This document shows positions 1 through 11,048 of a DNA stretch of 64,000 nucleotides, piece by piece. Each line of letters begins with the position of its first letter. The stretch's first letter is position 1. Under the pieces are notes generated by a model. The model had not been told where the DNA came from. It did no database searches and saw nothing but the letters and a program-made list of their open reading frames with translations. Origin of the DNA: Breoghania sp. (lineage in GTDB: Bacteria; Pseudomonadota; Alphaproteobacteria; Rhizobiales; Stappiaceae); the NCBI RefSeq assembly GCF_030066895.1, contig NZ_JASJAV010000002.1, positions 248,001-312,000 of the forward strand. Reading direction: 5' to 3'. The translations under genes were made by a program, and so were the position numbers.

Positions 1-1448
<1,448 letters not shown>

Positions 1449-1500
1449 TTATCTCGCGAATTAGATTGAAAGGGGATGTCGCTATCGCGGGGTGCGCCAA

Positions 1501-1788
1501 TCAGGCGAGCACGCCCATGATGTCGGATTCCTTCATGATCAGAAGTTCTTCGCCGTCGATCTTCACTTCGGTACCGGACCACTTGCCGAATAGCACGCGG
1601 TCACCGGCCTTGACGTCGAGGGCAACAACCTTGCCGGAATCGTCACGGGCGCCGGGGCCGACGGAAACAACCTCGCCTTCCTGCGGCTTCTCCTTGGCGG
1701 TGTCGGGGATGATGATGCCACCGGTCGTCTTTTCCTCGGAGTCGACGCGACGGACGACAACGCGGTCATGCAAAGGACGAAAAGTCAT
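1501..1788 (-). CDS. groES: Co-chaperonin GroES, 10 kDa
   Basis: Heptameric lid of the GroEL chamber. The 95-residue length is normal. The protein opens [20 protein letters not shown], carries the mobile-loop region [15 protein letters not shown] that contacts GroEL, and ends SDIMGVLA. It is the first gene of the groESL operon. A CIRCE operator and a good sigma-70 promoter lie about 100-160 bases upstream, so HrcA repression is expected. It is intact and well conserved. Confidence 0.98.
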   Translation of the reverse strand: MTFRPLHDRVVVRRVDSEEKTTGGIIIPDTAKEKPQEGEVVSVGPGARDDSGKVVALDVKAGDRVLFGKWSGTEVKIDGEELLIMKESDIMGVLA

Positions 1789-1885
1789 TATCGGGCTCTT
1801 TCCTCTCTCGGAGCGCCCTCCTAATGAGCAGCGCCCCTCAGTGATACCTTAAAGATTGATGGATTTAGGCCATCGCCTGTCTCGT

Positions 1886-1912
1886 TTAGCACTCACTCAA
1901 TGAGAGTGCTAA
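1886..1912. promoter_or_regulatory. CIRCE operator (HrcA binding site) of groESL
   Basis: Perfect CIRCE inverted repeat: TTAGCACTC, nine spacer bases, GAGTGCTAA. It lies between the predicted promoter and the groES start, about 98 bases upstream of the ATG. CIRCE is the established target of the heat-shock repressor HrcA; HrcA itself is not in this window. Confidence 0.97.
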
Positions 1913-1923
1913 CGAACGCGCAC

Positions 1924-1952
1924 CATGTATGGTCTCATATGGCCCATGTCAA
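1924..1952 (-). promoter_or_regulatory. Sigma-70-type promoter of groESL
   Basis: On the minus strand a perfect -35 box TTGACA (complement of 1947-1952) is followed after 17 bases by TACATG (complement of 1924-1929). Transcription would start next to or just before the CIRCE element, so HrcA would block initiation. Inferred from consensus match and position only. Confidence 0.7.
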
Positions 1953-2429
1953 TGAGAGGCGTACGTGATTTTTAGCAGTTCGTGCCCCGATGGGATCCGC
2001 AGCGCCAGCTTGTCCCGCCCGCTGTGTCGGGATCGATAACAAACCGTTAACGCCGCAACCCTGCCGATCTGGCGATTTCCATTTTGCACGTCCGCGGTGA
2101 CGCATGATCGCGATCGGTATTTTCCCGACCTGCCCTTCAAGAGCGCTCCGCCGGAACTCCCGCAAACCCGTATCTCCGCGCATTAATTGGGAAATGGCTC
2201 GTCGTCTTCAAGGGACGGACTGTGAAGAAGATATCTGATAAAAATAAAACTAAAATTTTAATCGAATAAATTATATTCGGAAAAAAATTCGAAAAGAATT
2301 AGAAATATCAAGAAGTACAAGCAAAAAACAGAAATAAATCTGCAATAGAAATAAATCTGTAATATTGATAAGTACATACGGGCACCACCAATGTGAGCAT
2401 GGCGGTAGCGTGCCTATGAGGACCATGCA
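1953..2429. other. Intergenic region with AT-rich island; no gene seen
   Basis: No credible coding region. About 2221-2390 is sharply AT-rich compared with its surroundings. It contains a 17-bp palindrome at 2263-2279 (CGAATA-AATTA-TATTCG) and a tandem duplication of a 17-bp unit at 2330-2363 with one mismatch. The AT-rich part probably holds the promoter of the downstream pilus-type gene, which has a Shine-Dalgarno-like GAGGA just before its ATG. Confidence 0.6.
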
Positions 2430-4088
2430 ATGATCCGCAAGTTCATGGGAAACCGGCGTGGCAATGTCGCCATGCTGTTTGGCTTGACGGCCGTCCCTAT
2501 CATGTTCGTGGTGGGGGCGGGAATTGATACGGCGGATGTCGTTGCGGTCAAGCAGCGCGCCCAGATTGCCCTGGATGCGGCGGTGCTTGCTGCGAACACC
2601 AAGAGTTTCGGTCTGACCGATGAGGAAGTGGCCTCCCGTGCGGGCTCGGCGTTTGATGCCAATTTCGTCGCCGGTTCGGCAACGATTGCCAGTTTCAGTG
2701 CGGTTCCCGACTGGGACGGCACGGTGGAAATCACCACCGAGGTGAGCGTTCCCGCCTCCTTCACGCCCCTTCTGGGGATCGACGATTTCACGTTCCAGAT
2801 CACCGCGGAAACGCGCGTCGGCAAAGCCAGCTTCGACGTGGTCATGGTTCTCGACAATTTCAGCTCCATGGGCGGAACGAAGATCTCGACGTTGGAGACC
2901 TCGGCCAAGGACCTGACGGCGACGCTCCTTGCGGCCAATTCGGTCGGAACCATGAGCGATCGCGTCAAGGTGGGCATCGTGCCCTTCACGGCCTTCGTCA
3001 ATGTGGGCTCGGAGAATGCCGACGCGGCCTGGATGGACGTAAACGGCTTGTCGCCGTTGAACGACAACAACATGGAGACGTCCGGGGTTTCCCGTTTCAC
3101 CCTGTTCAATCAGATCAGCGGCGTTTCCTGGCAGGGTTGCGTGGAGGCGCGCGCCTACCCCTATGACGTCAACAATACGGCGGCCTCCGACGAGGTTCCG
3201 GAGACCCTGTTCGTTCCTGAGTTCGCCCCCGACGAGCCCGATGACGGCAGCTATTACACCCACGATAACTGGCAGTCCTATCGTTATTCGAACAACTGGA
3301 TCGACGACGATGGCGGCACCTGCACCAGCAGCATCGAGGAGGTTGGCGAAGACGGGCATGACCTGAAGTAGAAGCGGTTGTGCAAGTATAACGGCGCCAC
3401 CTTGAGCACCTCGAGCAACGGTGTGTCGAGCGGGCCGAACTATTCGTGCAAGACCGAGCCGATCACGCCGCTGACCACCAGCGCCACGAAGCTCGACACC
3501 GCGCTCTCGGCTATGGTCGCGGACGGCTACACCAATATCCATCAGGGCGTGATCTGGGGCTGGCGAACCCTGTCGCCGAGCGCACCTTTTACCGAAGGTC
3601 GGTCACTGGACGATCCCAACTATCCGGGGCACCGCCGCATCATGATCCTGATGACGGACGGCGCGAACACCTACGAGTGGTACGACAAGAACCCGAACGT
3701 CTCGAAATACAACGCCTACGGCTATGTCCCCGAGGGGCGGGCCGATACCACCGACAGCTCCTGGACCGTGCATGAAACGATGAATGCGCGTACCGCGGAG
3801 GCCTGCAGCAATGCAAAGACCTACGGCGGCGTGGAGATCTACACGATCGCCTTCCAGGTCTCCGACGAAGACACGCTCGACATGCTGGAGAACTGCGCCA
3901 CCAAGCCGAGCATGGCCTACAAGTCGGAATCCAATTCCGAATTGACCCTCGCCTTTTCCACCATTGCCACGGAGATCACACGCCTCAGGGGTGTCGCGGT
4001 AAGAGCAATCCCGCCGTCGCGGAGCCTGCGGCGACGTGATGGGGCGGACCGCGGCGACACTCGGCGAACGCTCTCTCTTCCCTCGTAG
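2430..4088 (+). pseudogene. TadG-like pilus-assembly protein with von Willebrand A domain (in-frame TAG)
   Basis: Resembles TadE/TadG-family proteins of Tad/Flp pilus systems: an N-terminal segment after a short basic stretch (NRRGNVAMLFGLTAVPIMF, one membrane helix), then a von Willebrand A domain. The first half ends at an in-frame TAG (3369-3371) after residue 313. The same frame continues with readable homology (IMILMTDGAN, CSNAKTYGGVEIYTIAFQV). The metal-site motif, normally D-N-S-G-S-M in this family, reads DNFSSM here, so the first serine is lost. The conserved end (FSTIATEITRLR) runs on about 40 unrelated residues to 4088, suggesting the normal stop is lost too. No other tad genes are nearby. 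A GAGGA ribosome site fits the ATG at 2430. Confidence 0.8.
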
Positions 4089-4167
4089 AGGAGCGGGCGT
4101 CGTTCGTTTGGGGAGTGGCGTTCAGGAAAAGGGGAGGCGCTGGCCCGAGGAGCGGATTGCAGTGTGC

Positions 4168-4299
4168 GGCCCATCCTTCGAGACGGTCGCGCCGCGACCT
4201 CCTCAGGATGACGTTTTGTGTGTTGCGCGGTTCTTCGCGAATAACAACGCGATAACGTCATCCTGAGGAGGGCCGTCAGACCCGTCTCGAAGGATGGGC
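4168..4299. repeat. Dispersed palindromic repeat, copy A
   Basis: About 130-bp inverted repeat. The left end GCCCATCCTTCGAGACGG is mirrored by CCGTCTCGAAGGATGGGC at the right end. Inside are a second inverted pair (CCTCCTCAGGATGACG and CGTCATCCTGAGGAGG) and a short AT-richer centre. It lies between the broken TadG gene and a convergent secreted-protein gene. Copies B (6895-7024) and C (60229-60356) share the arms. Similar intergenic palindromes are common in Hyphomicrobiales. Confidence 0.9.
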
Positions 4300-4336
4300 T
4301 ACTTGTCTCAAAACCCCGGCCCCGGAGAGCCCCGGC

Positions 4337-4897
4337 CTACTTTTCCTCGACCGAGAACGGCAGCGAGAATGATCCCGACTTGTCGGAGTTGGCGTCGTCG
4401 AGCCGGGTCACCAGCACGTAGTCGCCGGGGGCAAGGCCGTCGAAACGGTAGGACAGGATGGCCGGGAATTCGCGCACCGGATGGCGCGTTTCCGTCTTCA
4501 GGCGGGCGAACTCCTCGCCCTTTGCCAGAATTTGCCCGGTCGTGTTGCGCAATTCGGAACTGGCGGTGAGCTCGACCGTAACCCGGTCGCCGTCGCTGCC
4601 GTATCCGAAGGCCACGGGCTCGGCATAGACATAAAGCGGTTCGTCGGGGGCAAACTCGGCCTGCGGCTTGGGCGTGAAGCGTCCGTAGCCGCGCGCCTTG
4701 CCTTGCGTGAAGGTCGCGGCGGTGAAGCTCAATGCGGATTGCGACCACGCGGAGGCCAGGCTTTCGCGCGCTGCTGACAGGTCCGCAGAGAGCCCCCGCG
4801 TCTCAGCAAAGCCCGGCGTCGTCGCCATGCCGGCCAGTACAGCCGCCAGAACTGCGGATGCCGTTGCCGCGCGGCGAAAGGCGGTCGGATTGCTCAT
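4337..4897 (-). CDS. Hypothetical secreted protein
   Basis: 186 residues; I do not recognise a named family. The N-terminus MSNPTAFRRAATASAVLAAV followed by LAGMATTPGFAE is a typical Sec signal peptide with cleavage after GFA, so the protein is probably periplasmic. The mature part is rich in beta-strand-like segments (EPLYVYAEPVAFGYG, RVTVELTASSELRN, FDGLAPGDYVLVTRL). There are no transmembrane helices or cysteines after the signal. The reading frame is intact and ends in TAG. Convergent with the broken TadG gene, with repeat copy A between them. Confidence 0.75.
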   Translation of the reverse strand: MSNPTAFRRAATASAVLAAVLAGMATTPGFAETRGLSADLSAARESLASAWSQSALSFTAATFTQGKARGYGRFTPKPQAEFAPDEPLYVYAEPVAFGYGSDGDRVTVELTASSELRNTTGQILAKGEEFARLKTETRHPVREFPAILSYRFDGLAPGDYVLVTRLDDANSDKSGSFSLPFSVEEK

Positions 4898-5002
4898 GAT
4901 TGCTCAGTCCCCCGTCAAGCAGTCGTTACCTTCTTGTTTGTCCGCTATAGATCGGACGCGGCAAATGCTCAACACGCAACCGCCGGCGGGTAAAGCTCAC
5001 CG

Positions 5003-6732
5003 TTAACAAGGAACGTTTCGAAACCGGAACGGTGGCAGTGGTGCCGGTCGGCTCAAGGTTGCGTGTTCTGGGCCGTGTGAACCGCCGCAAGAAGGTGTGC
5101 TTGCAGGGCTGGCGAGGGCAGAGCAAAGCGCAGGGCGGACTTCGGATCCTCCGAAAAAGCCGGAAAACCGGCGTAAAGCGCGCGTCAGCATGCGCACTCG
5201 GCCGCGATCCTCGGCGGCTTGCGCGACGAGAAGCCGCGCCAGAAGAGCGGACAGGCTGCCGGACCGCATCAGGTTGCGTGCCTCCGCCTCCGCCAGGTTT
5301 TGCCGCCCTGCTCCCACCGCGCCGAAGACGGTCATGACCGTGTACCATTCGGGATGGTCGGGGCTCAGCCGATCGGCGCGGATCAGCAGCGCAAGACCAT
5401 CCTTGTAGTTCCCGTTCATCACCAGAGCCCCGCCGTGGGTCGCCATGATGTCGGGGTCGTTGGGATTGAGTTCCAGCGCCCGCCGCCCCGCTTCAAGCGC
5501 GTCCTGCGATTTGCCGAGAAGAACGAGGACGGCTTCAAGCGCCTGATGGGCGTGCGCACTTTCCGGCGTGAGAGCGACCGCGCGCCGGGCGAGCGCCAGT
5601 GCTTCTTCCAGATCCTCGGTCCTGCGCGGTCCTTTGTCGCCCGAGCGCGCGTCCTCGGCATAGGTCAGCGGCAAAAGCGCATGGAAGGCCGCCGGAGCGC
5701 GGGCGCGTGCCGCGAGCCCCGCAAGACAGGTGCGGCTGCGCGCATTCATGTCGGGCGAGAAGCGCCTTTGCGCGGTGAAGGTGCGCAGGCCGGTCCCTCC
5801 GGCCCCGTCGGTCCGTCCGTGCCCGTGCGGGAGGCGGCATGGTTAAAGATGACGCCGTAGGGTTGGGTAATGGCGGTGGCGGCATTGCACGAGATGCGTT
5901 CCTGCACGAGGTCCGGCGTCTCCTCGGCCCCCGCCACGTCGAACAGCGACGATCACACCACCGTGCCGGTTTCCTGATAGACGAGATGGAAATTCAGGAA
6001 GAGCCGCGCACCGTCGCGCGCTATGGGGCCCTCAAGCCGGTAGTCCGCCGGCTCTTCGCCTTTCGCAACGGTGATCTCGTCGAAACGGGAGAGCGCATGG
6101 GCGAGCTTGTCACGCAGAAGCACGCCGGAAAATTCATCAGGCAGCGCGGCGCCCGGATCTTCCTCGATCGTCGCGACATGGACGATCGGCAGGTCGCCCT
6201 TGTAGCCGGTTTCCGTCTGCGCGCCTGGTTTGGACGGCACGGTTGCGACCGCAAGCTGAGCATCCGGGATGTCGGGGCGGGGCAGCAGATGAATGACGAG
6301 CCCCGCAACGCGATAGCGTCGAGGCTGTGTTGATGAGGAGGGGACGGGTTGTTCCGGGGCGGGAGCCTGACCGGCGGTCTGCGGCGTGAAACGCGGAATA
6401 TAGCCGCCCTTGGGAATGTCGATGCGGATCGGCTCGTCCGCTCCGCTCGTGTCGAAATACTCCGTCAGCATGCGTCTGAGGCGGGCGGCTTTTACGCGCA
6501 CGATCGATCGGTGGAGGGATCGAAGGACGCATCGCGTCCGAGCGCCTCCACGGCGATGGTGTATCCCTTGATGCGCTCCGGCGCGCCTTCCAGCCACCGC
6601 TCGACCACTTAGGTCAGGAACGCGCGCAACTGCGGCGAGGTGGCAAAACCCGGACTTTCCAGAATTCGGACCAATGCGGCGCGGACAGCGGCCGGCCGTC
6701 GGGTCGTCCTCGACGTCGCTCCTGGCGTTCAC
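5003..6732 (-). pseudogene. TPR-containing regulator of the adenylate-cyclase-associated type (multiply disrupted)
   Basis: Homology can be pieced together across frames. An N-terminal winged-helix-like region (SPGFATSPQLRAFLT, ERIKGYTIAVEALGR, VRVKAARLRRMLTEYF, DIPKGGYIPRF) is followed by a middle region and a C-terminal TPR domain (EALALARRAVALTPESAHAH, ALELNPNDPDIMA). Lesions: frameshift near 6675, TAA at 6609-6611, frameshift near 6508, in-frame TGA at about 5953 (probably a former Trp codon), frameshift near 5740, and a degraded C-terminus. A GTG start at 6732 still has a strong AGGAGG ribosome site. The family occurs in rhizobia and relatives; the target is unknown. Confidence 0.8.
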
Positions 6733-6894
6733 GATGTCCTCCTAAAAGGTGCGCGATCTTGTTCGTTTGCCGCCAAGGATACGGCAAATCGTACGTAACG
6801 GAAAATTCCGCTTTCGACCGATGGGAGGGAAGGGGAAAAGGCGCGCGCTGTGCGCTATGAGAACGGGGCAGGCAGATGCGCCGGGGGAATGTGC

Positions 6895-7024
6895 GGCCCA
6901 TCCTTCGAGACGGCCTTGCAGGCCTCCTCAAGATGAGGTTATCGTGTTGTTACATAGAAAGAAACTATCAACACACACGACGCCATCCTGAGGAAGCCTG
7001 CAAGGCCGTCTCGAAGGATGGGCC
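6895..7024. repeat. Dispersed palindromic repeat, copy B
   Basis: Inverted repeat with ends GGCCCATCCTTCGAGACGG and CCGTCTCGAAGGATGGGCC. Its inner arms are GCAGGCCTCCTCAAGATGAG and the matching GAGGAAGCCTGC side. The centre carries ATCGTGTTGTTACATAGAAAG, close to the centre of copy C. It ends 57 bases from a truncated copper-chaperone reading frame. Confidence 0.9.
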
Positions 7025-7081
7025 ACACATTCAAGCCGTAGTTCAGCCCGAGTTCATAGAGAAAGCCGGGGCAGATCAGCT

Positions 7082-7174
7082 TCAGGCGGCCTTGGGATCG
7101 ACTTCCGCAACGACGTTTTCCACGGCCTTCTTGCAATGTTCGCAGGACATGCCTTCGACGTCCAAAACAATCAT
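7082..7174 (-). pseudogene. Truncated heavy-metal-associated (CopZ-like) domain
   Basis: A 30-codon frame (MIVLDVEGMSCEHCKKAVEN, then VVAEVDPKAA) matches the first half of HMA-domain copper chaperones, including the metal-binding MxCxxC motif. The family is usually 65-70 residues, so the second half of the fold is missing. The stop is directly followed by sequence leading into repeat copy B. A GAGAAG ribosome site precedes the ATG. Either a truncated remnant or, less likely, a functional short peptide. Confidence 0.65.
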
Positions 7175-7476
7175 GATCTTCTCCGCTCGTTTTGTGTGCG
7201 GTTAAATTTGACGTTGTCGCGAGGATGGATCTTGCAGCGACTGGAAGGTCAACGGCCAAAATGTCGCGCGCGTTCCTTTCTTTTCTCCCGCTCCTGTCCG
7301 GAGGCCCGTTCGAGTTTTCCCCTGCGACGGAACGAACAATATCGGGGGAGATCGGCAATCCTTAACGCATATTTACGTTTTTCCGCTGCCGACGACATGG
7401 GGCCATTGGGCTATGCTACGTCTTCCGGGCAGAATTGCTTGAAAATCGAAATGATTCGACCTGCGACAGCGGTTGA
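7175..7476. other. Intergenic, no gene seen
   Basis: About 300 bases between the divergent CopZ-like stub and the EAL-domain pseudogene. I see no convincing reading frame, hairpin or promoter pair. Confidence 0.5.
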
Positions 7477-8850
7477 CGCGGACATGGCCTGGGTATCGGC
7501 GCTATTTATCGGAAGTGCATGGTGGTGATCGCCGGCTCGGCGAGCGCCGTCCTGTATTTTCTGTTAGGGACGAGCCTGGGTGACGCGGCGATCGTGGGCA
7601 CCACGATTCTGGTTGCGGAATTTCTGGTCAATCTCCAGGTTATGCGCACGCGCGACAAGAACCGTACCCAGCGCCAGGTAGATATGGTCAGCCGCGGCGT
7701 GGTGCAGATCAATTAGGAAGTCCAGAACCTCGAAAATCGCCTGAGAGCCTTTGAGAACGGCTTCCCCGCCCGCCCGCGCGACGAGATCGAGTCGATCTTC
7801 GTCGAGGTCGAGGTGCTGGGAACGCTCGTCAAGCAGATCGCAGAGGCGGTGGCGGATCTGGAAACCCGTGTCACCGAAATGCCCGCACTGATGAACGCAC
7901 GGGCCGGCGGTGGGGCTATGTGGCTCCGCCGCCTCCCGATCTCGGCGCCCCGCCGCGCGCATTGTCGGCGGGAAGTGCGACGGCCAACGGGGTCAATGGT
8001 TACGAGCAGAACTGGCAGAACCCCGACAGCGCGTTGTGGAGCGTGGGCGGGGGTACGGATGACCCGGCGCTGCGAGATGCCGTTTCGCGCGCGGTGGAGG
8101 CCAACCGGATCAATCTCTACCTGCAAACCCGTCGTCACGCTGCCGCAGCGCCAGGTGCGCTACTACGAGGTGCTGACGCGCCTGCGCACTGAGGATGACG
8201 AGGTGCTCCTGCCGCTCCACACGGTGCCGATGACGCTGACGGACGAGAAGTTCTTCCCCGGGTTCATGGACTACATGGACAAGAACCGCCAACTGGCGGA
8301 ACTGATCGTGCTGGAGTTCACCCAGGCCGGGGTGGAGGCGATGGGGCCGCTAGAATACGAAACCCTGTCGGCGCTGCAGAATATCGGCTTCCGCTTCTCC
8401 ATCGATCAGATCACCGATATGGGCGCCGATTTCCGCAGCCTCAGCCGGCAAGGCTTCTCCTTTGCCAAGATCACCGCTGATCGCCTGCTTGGGCGCCCGC
8501 CCGCCGTGGCCGGGGATATCCACCCGCACGACTTCGCCGACCTTCTGGTGGGCTACGGCATCGAGCTGATTGCCGATCACATCGAGACGGAAGCGCAGGT
8601 GCTGGAGATCCTGGAATTTGGCATCGGCTACGGCCAGGGCTTCCTGTTCTCGCCCCCGCGCCCCGTGTGCGCCGACGTGCTGCAAGGGCGGCTCCCTGTC
8701 CGGTTCAGGCGACCGTCGCCGCGCTGCGGTCTGATCCGGGGTCTGATCCAGCCCGTCGGAGCCGAAACCGGCGGCTCCTCCCACCTGGTCTCTCCGTCGT
8801 CATCCCCGGCTTCGTCCGGGGATCCAACGTCTTTCGCATATGCAGGTTGA
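7477..8850 (+). pseudogene. Membrane-anchored EAL-domain protein (in-frame TAG and two frameshifts)
   Basis: N-terminal membrane helices (ASAVLYFLLGTSLGDAAIVG and following), a coiled-coil-like linker (ENRLRAFENGF, LVKQIAEAVADLETRVTEM), then an EAL-type phosphodiesterase-like domain (RYYEVLTRLRTEDDEVLLP, IGFRFSIDQITDMG, ELIADHIETEAQVLEIL, GYGQGFLFSPPRPV). The canonical E-A/V-L survives as EVL, but catalytic glutamates downstream look poorly conserved, so cyclic-di-GMP hydrolysis was already doubtful. Lesions: TAG at 7714-7716, frameshift near 7910, compensating frameshift near 8130. The true start is uncertain; ATG 7519 is in frame. The C-terminal tail after about 8700 is probably read-out. 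Confidence 0.78.
8802..8823. repeat. Short GC-rich hairpin (ATCCCCGG / CCGGGGAT)
   Basis: Perfect 8-bp stem ATCCCCGG-cttcgt-CCGGGGAT in the tail of the EAL pseudogene. It resembles the GTCATCCCCG...CGGGGATCC intergenic repeats seen again at 34806-34911. It could act as a weak terminator, but no T-run follows. Confidence 0.55.
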
Positions 8851-9003
8851 TCGTTTGGCGGGACGAACGGCCTGCATGACGGCGATAACTCCCGTACGCT
8901 CCGTTGACCTATCCCTAAAAAGAAAGAGGCGGTGACTATGTCGTCACCATCTCTGTCAAATCTGTACCGTGCTGTCTGATCGCAGTCGTCCGGGGTAGGC
9001 CTT

Positions 9004-9068
9004 GTGGCCCATCCTGCGAGACGCTTGGGGACTGGGAAACCGGATCCTTCGGCGTTTCGGAGGATGGT
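9004..9068. repeat. Degenerate fragment of the dispersed palindromic repeat
   Basis: GGCCCATCCTGCGAGACGCT at the left and GGATCCTTCGGCGTTTCGGAGGATGG at the right echo the arms of copies A, B and C, but with substitutions and without the middle section. Probably a decayed copy. Confidence 0.4.
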
Positions 9069-9115
9069 CGCGTACGTCAGTCCGACGCCGGAACCATCAC
9101 GAAAAGACCGCCGGT

Positions 9116-9274
9116 TTACTCGTCCTCGGTCGCCCGCTGGACGTTATGGAACAGCCCCATCGCGCAGATGCTGACCGTCAGGGCGACAACCAGATCGAAC
9201 GTGGAACTCATAACGGAAGCACCGACCGCGTCACCAATGCTGAGACCGAGGCCCATGGCAACTCCTTGACTCAT
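9116..9274 (-). CDS. Small single-helix membrane protein
   Basis: 52 residues from ATG 9274, or 46 from ATG 9256, which has the better ribosome site (CAAGGAG). The core FDLVVALTVSICAMGLF is one clear transmembrane helix. It is preceded by a small-residue stretch (GLSIGDAVGASVMSS) and followed by a charged tail (NVQRATEDE). No family recognised. It stands alone between a decayed repeat and the M16 peptidase genes. Function unknown; small helices of this kind often bind larger membrane complexes, but that is only inference. Confidence 0.5.
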   Translation of the reverse strand: MSQGVAMGLGLSIGDAVGASVMSSTFDLVVALTVSICAMGLFHNVQRATEDE

Positions 9275-9681
9275 CGTACTAGACCTTTCTTCAATAAACA
9301 GGAGTGGGGCAGCTATGCTTCAATCGTGGTCGAAAAGTGGCAAGAAAGCGGAATAAATGTGGATTCAGGGTTCTGCATGGCAGGGTCCTGGAATCGGTGG
9401 AACTGGCAGAATTCGACCATTTGCAGCGTCATTTTGACGCGACGGTCTGTCTAGTCGCTTCTGGCGACAGGCAAACCGATCGGACAACCGCAGATAGTGA
9501 ATAGCCTGAGCGGGGAAGTCCGCAGACGGGGCGGAACCCCGTGGCAGGCTTTTTGCCTCGCTGTGCGTCGCCGGGCGCGGACAAGGGGCGGATACGAAAA
9601 CGGGCAAGGCGGCTGGCTGCCGTCTTGCCCGTCATCGTCCGTCGGAGAGAAGGGCGGTGGGGGGGAGAGATCAAGCGCGGA
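9275..9681. other. Intergenic, no gene seen
   Basis: About 400 bases downstream of the peptidase pair. No coding frame with recognisable homology or good ribosome site and no strong terminator hairpin was found. Confidence 0.5.
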
Positions 9682-11048
9682 TCAGGAGGCCGGGCGGCCC
9701 ACGGTCACGATCGTCGCTTCCTTGCCGTCCAGAAGCTCCTTGGCCGCGCGTTTCACGTCATCGAGCGTCACCGCCTCGATCATGCCGTTACACTTGTTGA
9801 TGTAGTCGATACCCAAATCTTCCATCTGAATGCCAACGAGCTGGCTGGCGATCTTGCCAGAGGTATCGAAGCGCAGCGCATAGGAACCGATCAGATAGCT
9901 CTTGGCCTTCTTCAGTTCCTCCGCCGTCGGCCCGTCCTTGGCCATGCGGGCGATCTGATCCTCGATGATCTTCAGCGTCTCGCCCGCGCTCTGCGCCTTG
10001 GTGGCCGTCTCGGCCATCAGGATGCCGGAGTGATCATATGGGGCGAGATCGGACCAGACCGAATAGGCCAGCCCGCGCTTCTCGCGCACTTCCTCGTAAA
10101 GGCGGGAGGAGAACGACCTGCCGCCGAGAATGTGGTTCATCACATAGGCAGGGATGAAATCGGGATCGGAACGCTTCAGGCCGGAAAGACCGAGCCGGAT
10201 CGCCGTCTGCGGCACGTTCATGTCGACATTCTCGACGACGCCGGTCTTCACCGTGGCGTCCGGCACCTTGACCAGATCGGCCTTGGCGGGCAGGTCACCG
10301 AACGTCTTGTCGAGAAGTGGGCCGAGCGTTTTGGCGTCGATGGCGCCGACCACGGCGATCTTCAGGTTGTCGCGGGCCATCAGCCGCTTGTGCAGCGCGA
10401 CGAGATCGTCGTGGGTGATGGTCTCTAGCGTCTTTTCCGTGCCCTCGGGCCGACGGCTGTAGGGATGGCCGGGGAAGGCAGCGGCGAACCATTGGTCGCC
10501 GGCAACCGAATTGGGATCGCGGCTGTCGTTGCGAATGCCCGCAATCAGCGCCGTGCGCATGCGATCGATCGCATCCTTGTCGAAATGCGGGTTCGGTGAT
10601 CGCAAGCTTCAGCATGTCGAAGGCGGCATCGCGATTGGTGGTCAGCGTCTTCATGCGACCGGTGAAACTGTCGCGTCCCGCACTGAAGCCGACCTAGACG
10701 GAGAGATCTTCCAGCCTGGTCTGATAGGCCTGGGAATCGAGATCACCCGCCTCCTCGTCGAGCAAGGTCGACATCAGGTTGGTGAGCCCTTCCTTGCTTT
10801 TCGGGTCCTGGGTCGCGCCACCCTTGAAGGCGATGTCGACCGAGATCACGGGAATGGTCTGATCCTCGACGACCCACGCCTCGATGCCGCCGGGGCTGAC
10901 GACGCGCTGGATTTCCGTTGCATGGGCCGGCCGGGCGATCAGCGCCAGGGCCAGCAGAGTGACCGCGACGGCGAGCTTTTGCCTGAACGCACCGGTATCC
11001 GCCAGCGCGACGGCGCGCGCACGGATTTAGCGAATGGAGATGGGTCAT
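9682..11048 (-). pseudogene. M16-family peptidase, second (partner) subunit, disrupted
   Basis: Pitrilysin-type fold protein that in alphaproteobacteria is encoded just after a catalytic M16 peptidase. Pieced-together homology: signal-like helix (VAVTLLALALIARPAHA), EAWVVEDQTIPVISVDIAFK, GLTNLMSTLLDEEAG, AGRDSFTGRMKTL, and the long intact C-terminal part from HFDKDAIDRM to EATIVTVGRPAS. Lesions: N-terminal frameshift near 11030, in-frame TAG (complement of 10694-10696), and a one-base insertion near 10600 in a CCC run. It normally lacks the zinc-site histidines. Its ATG overlaps the previous gene's stop as TGATG, showing a former translationally coupled pair. Confidence 0.82.

Noticed and set aside
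2271..3542. 423-codon minus-strand frame
   Set aside because: Antisense to the TadG-like gene, which shows clear homology on the plus strand; composition is that of a shadow frame.
6939..7358. 139-codon minus-strand frame across repeat copy B
   Set aside because: It reads through the palindromic repeat and out of frame over the HMA-like start; no homology.
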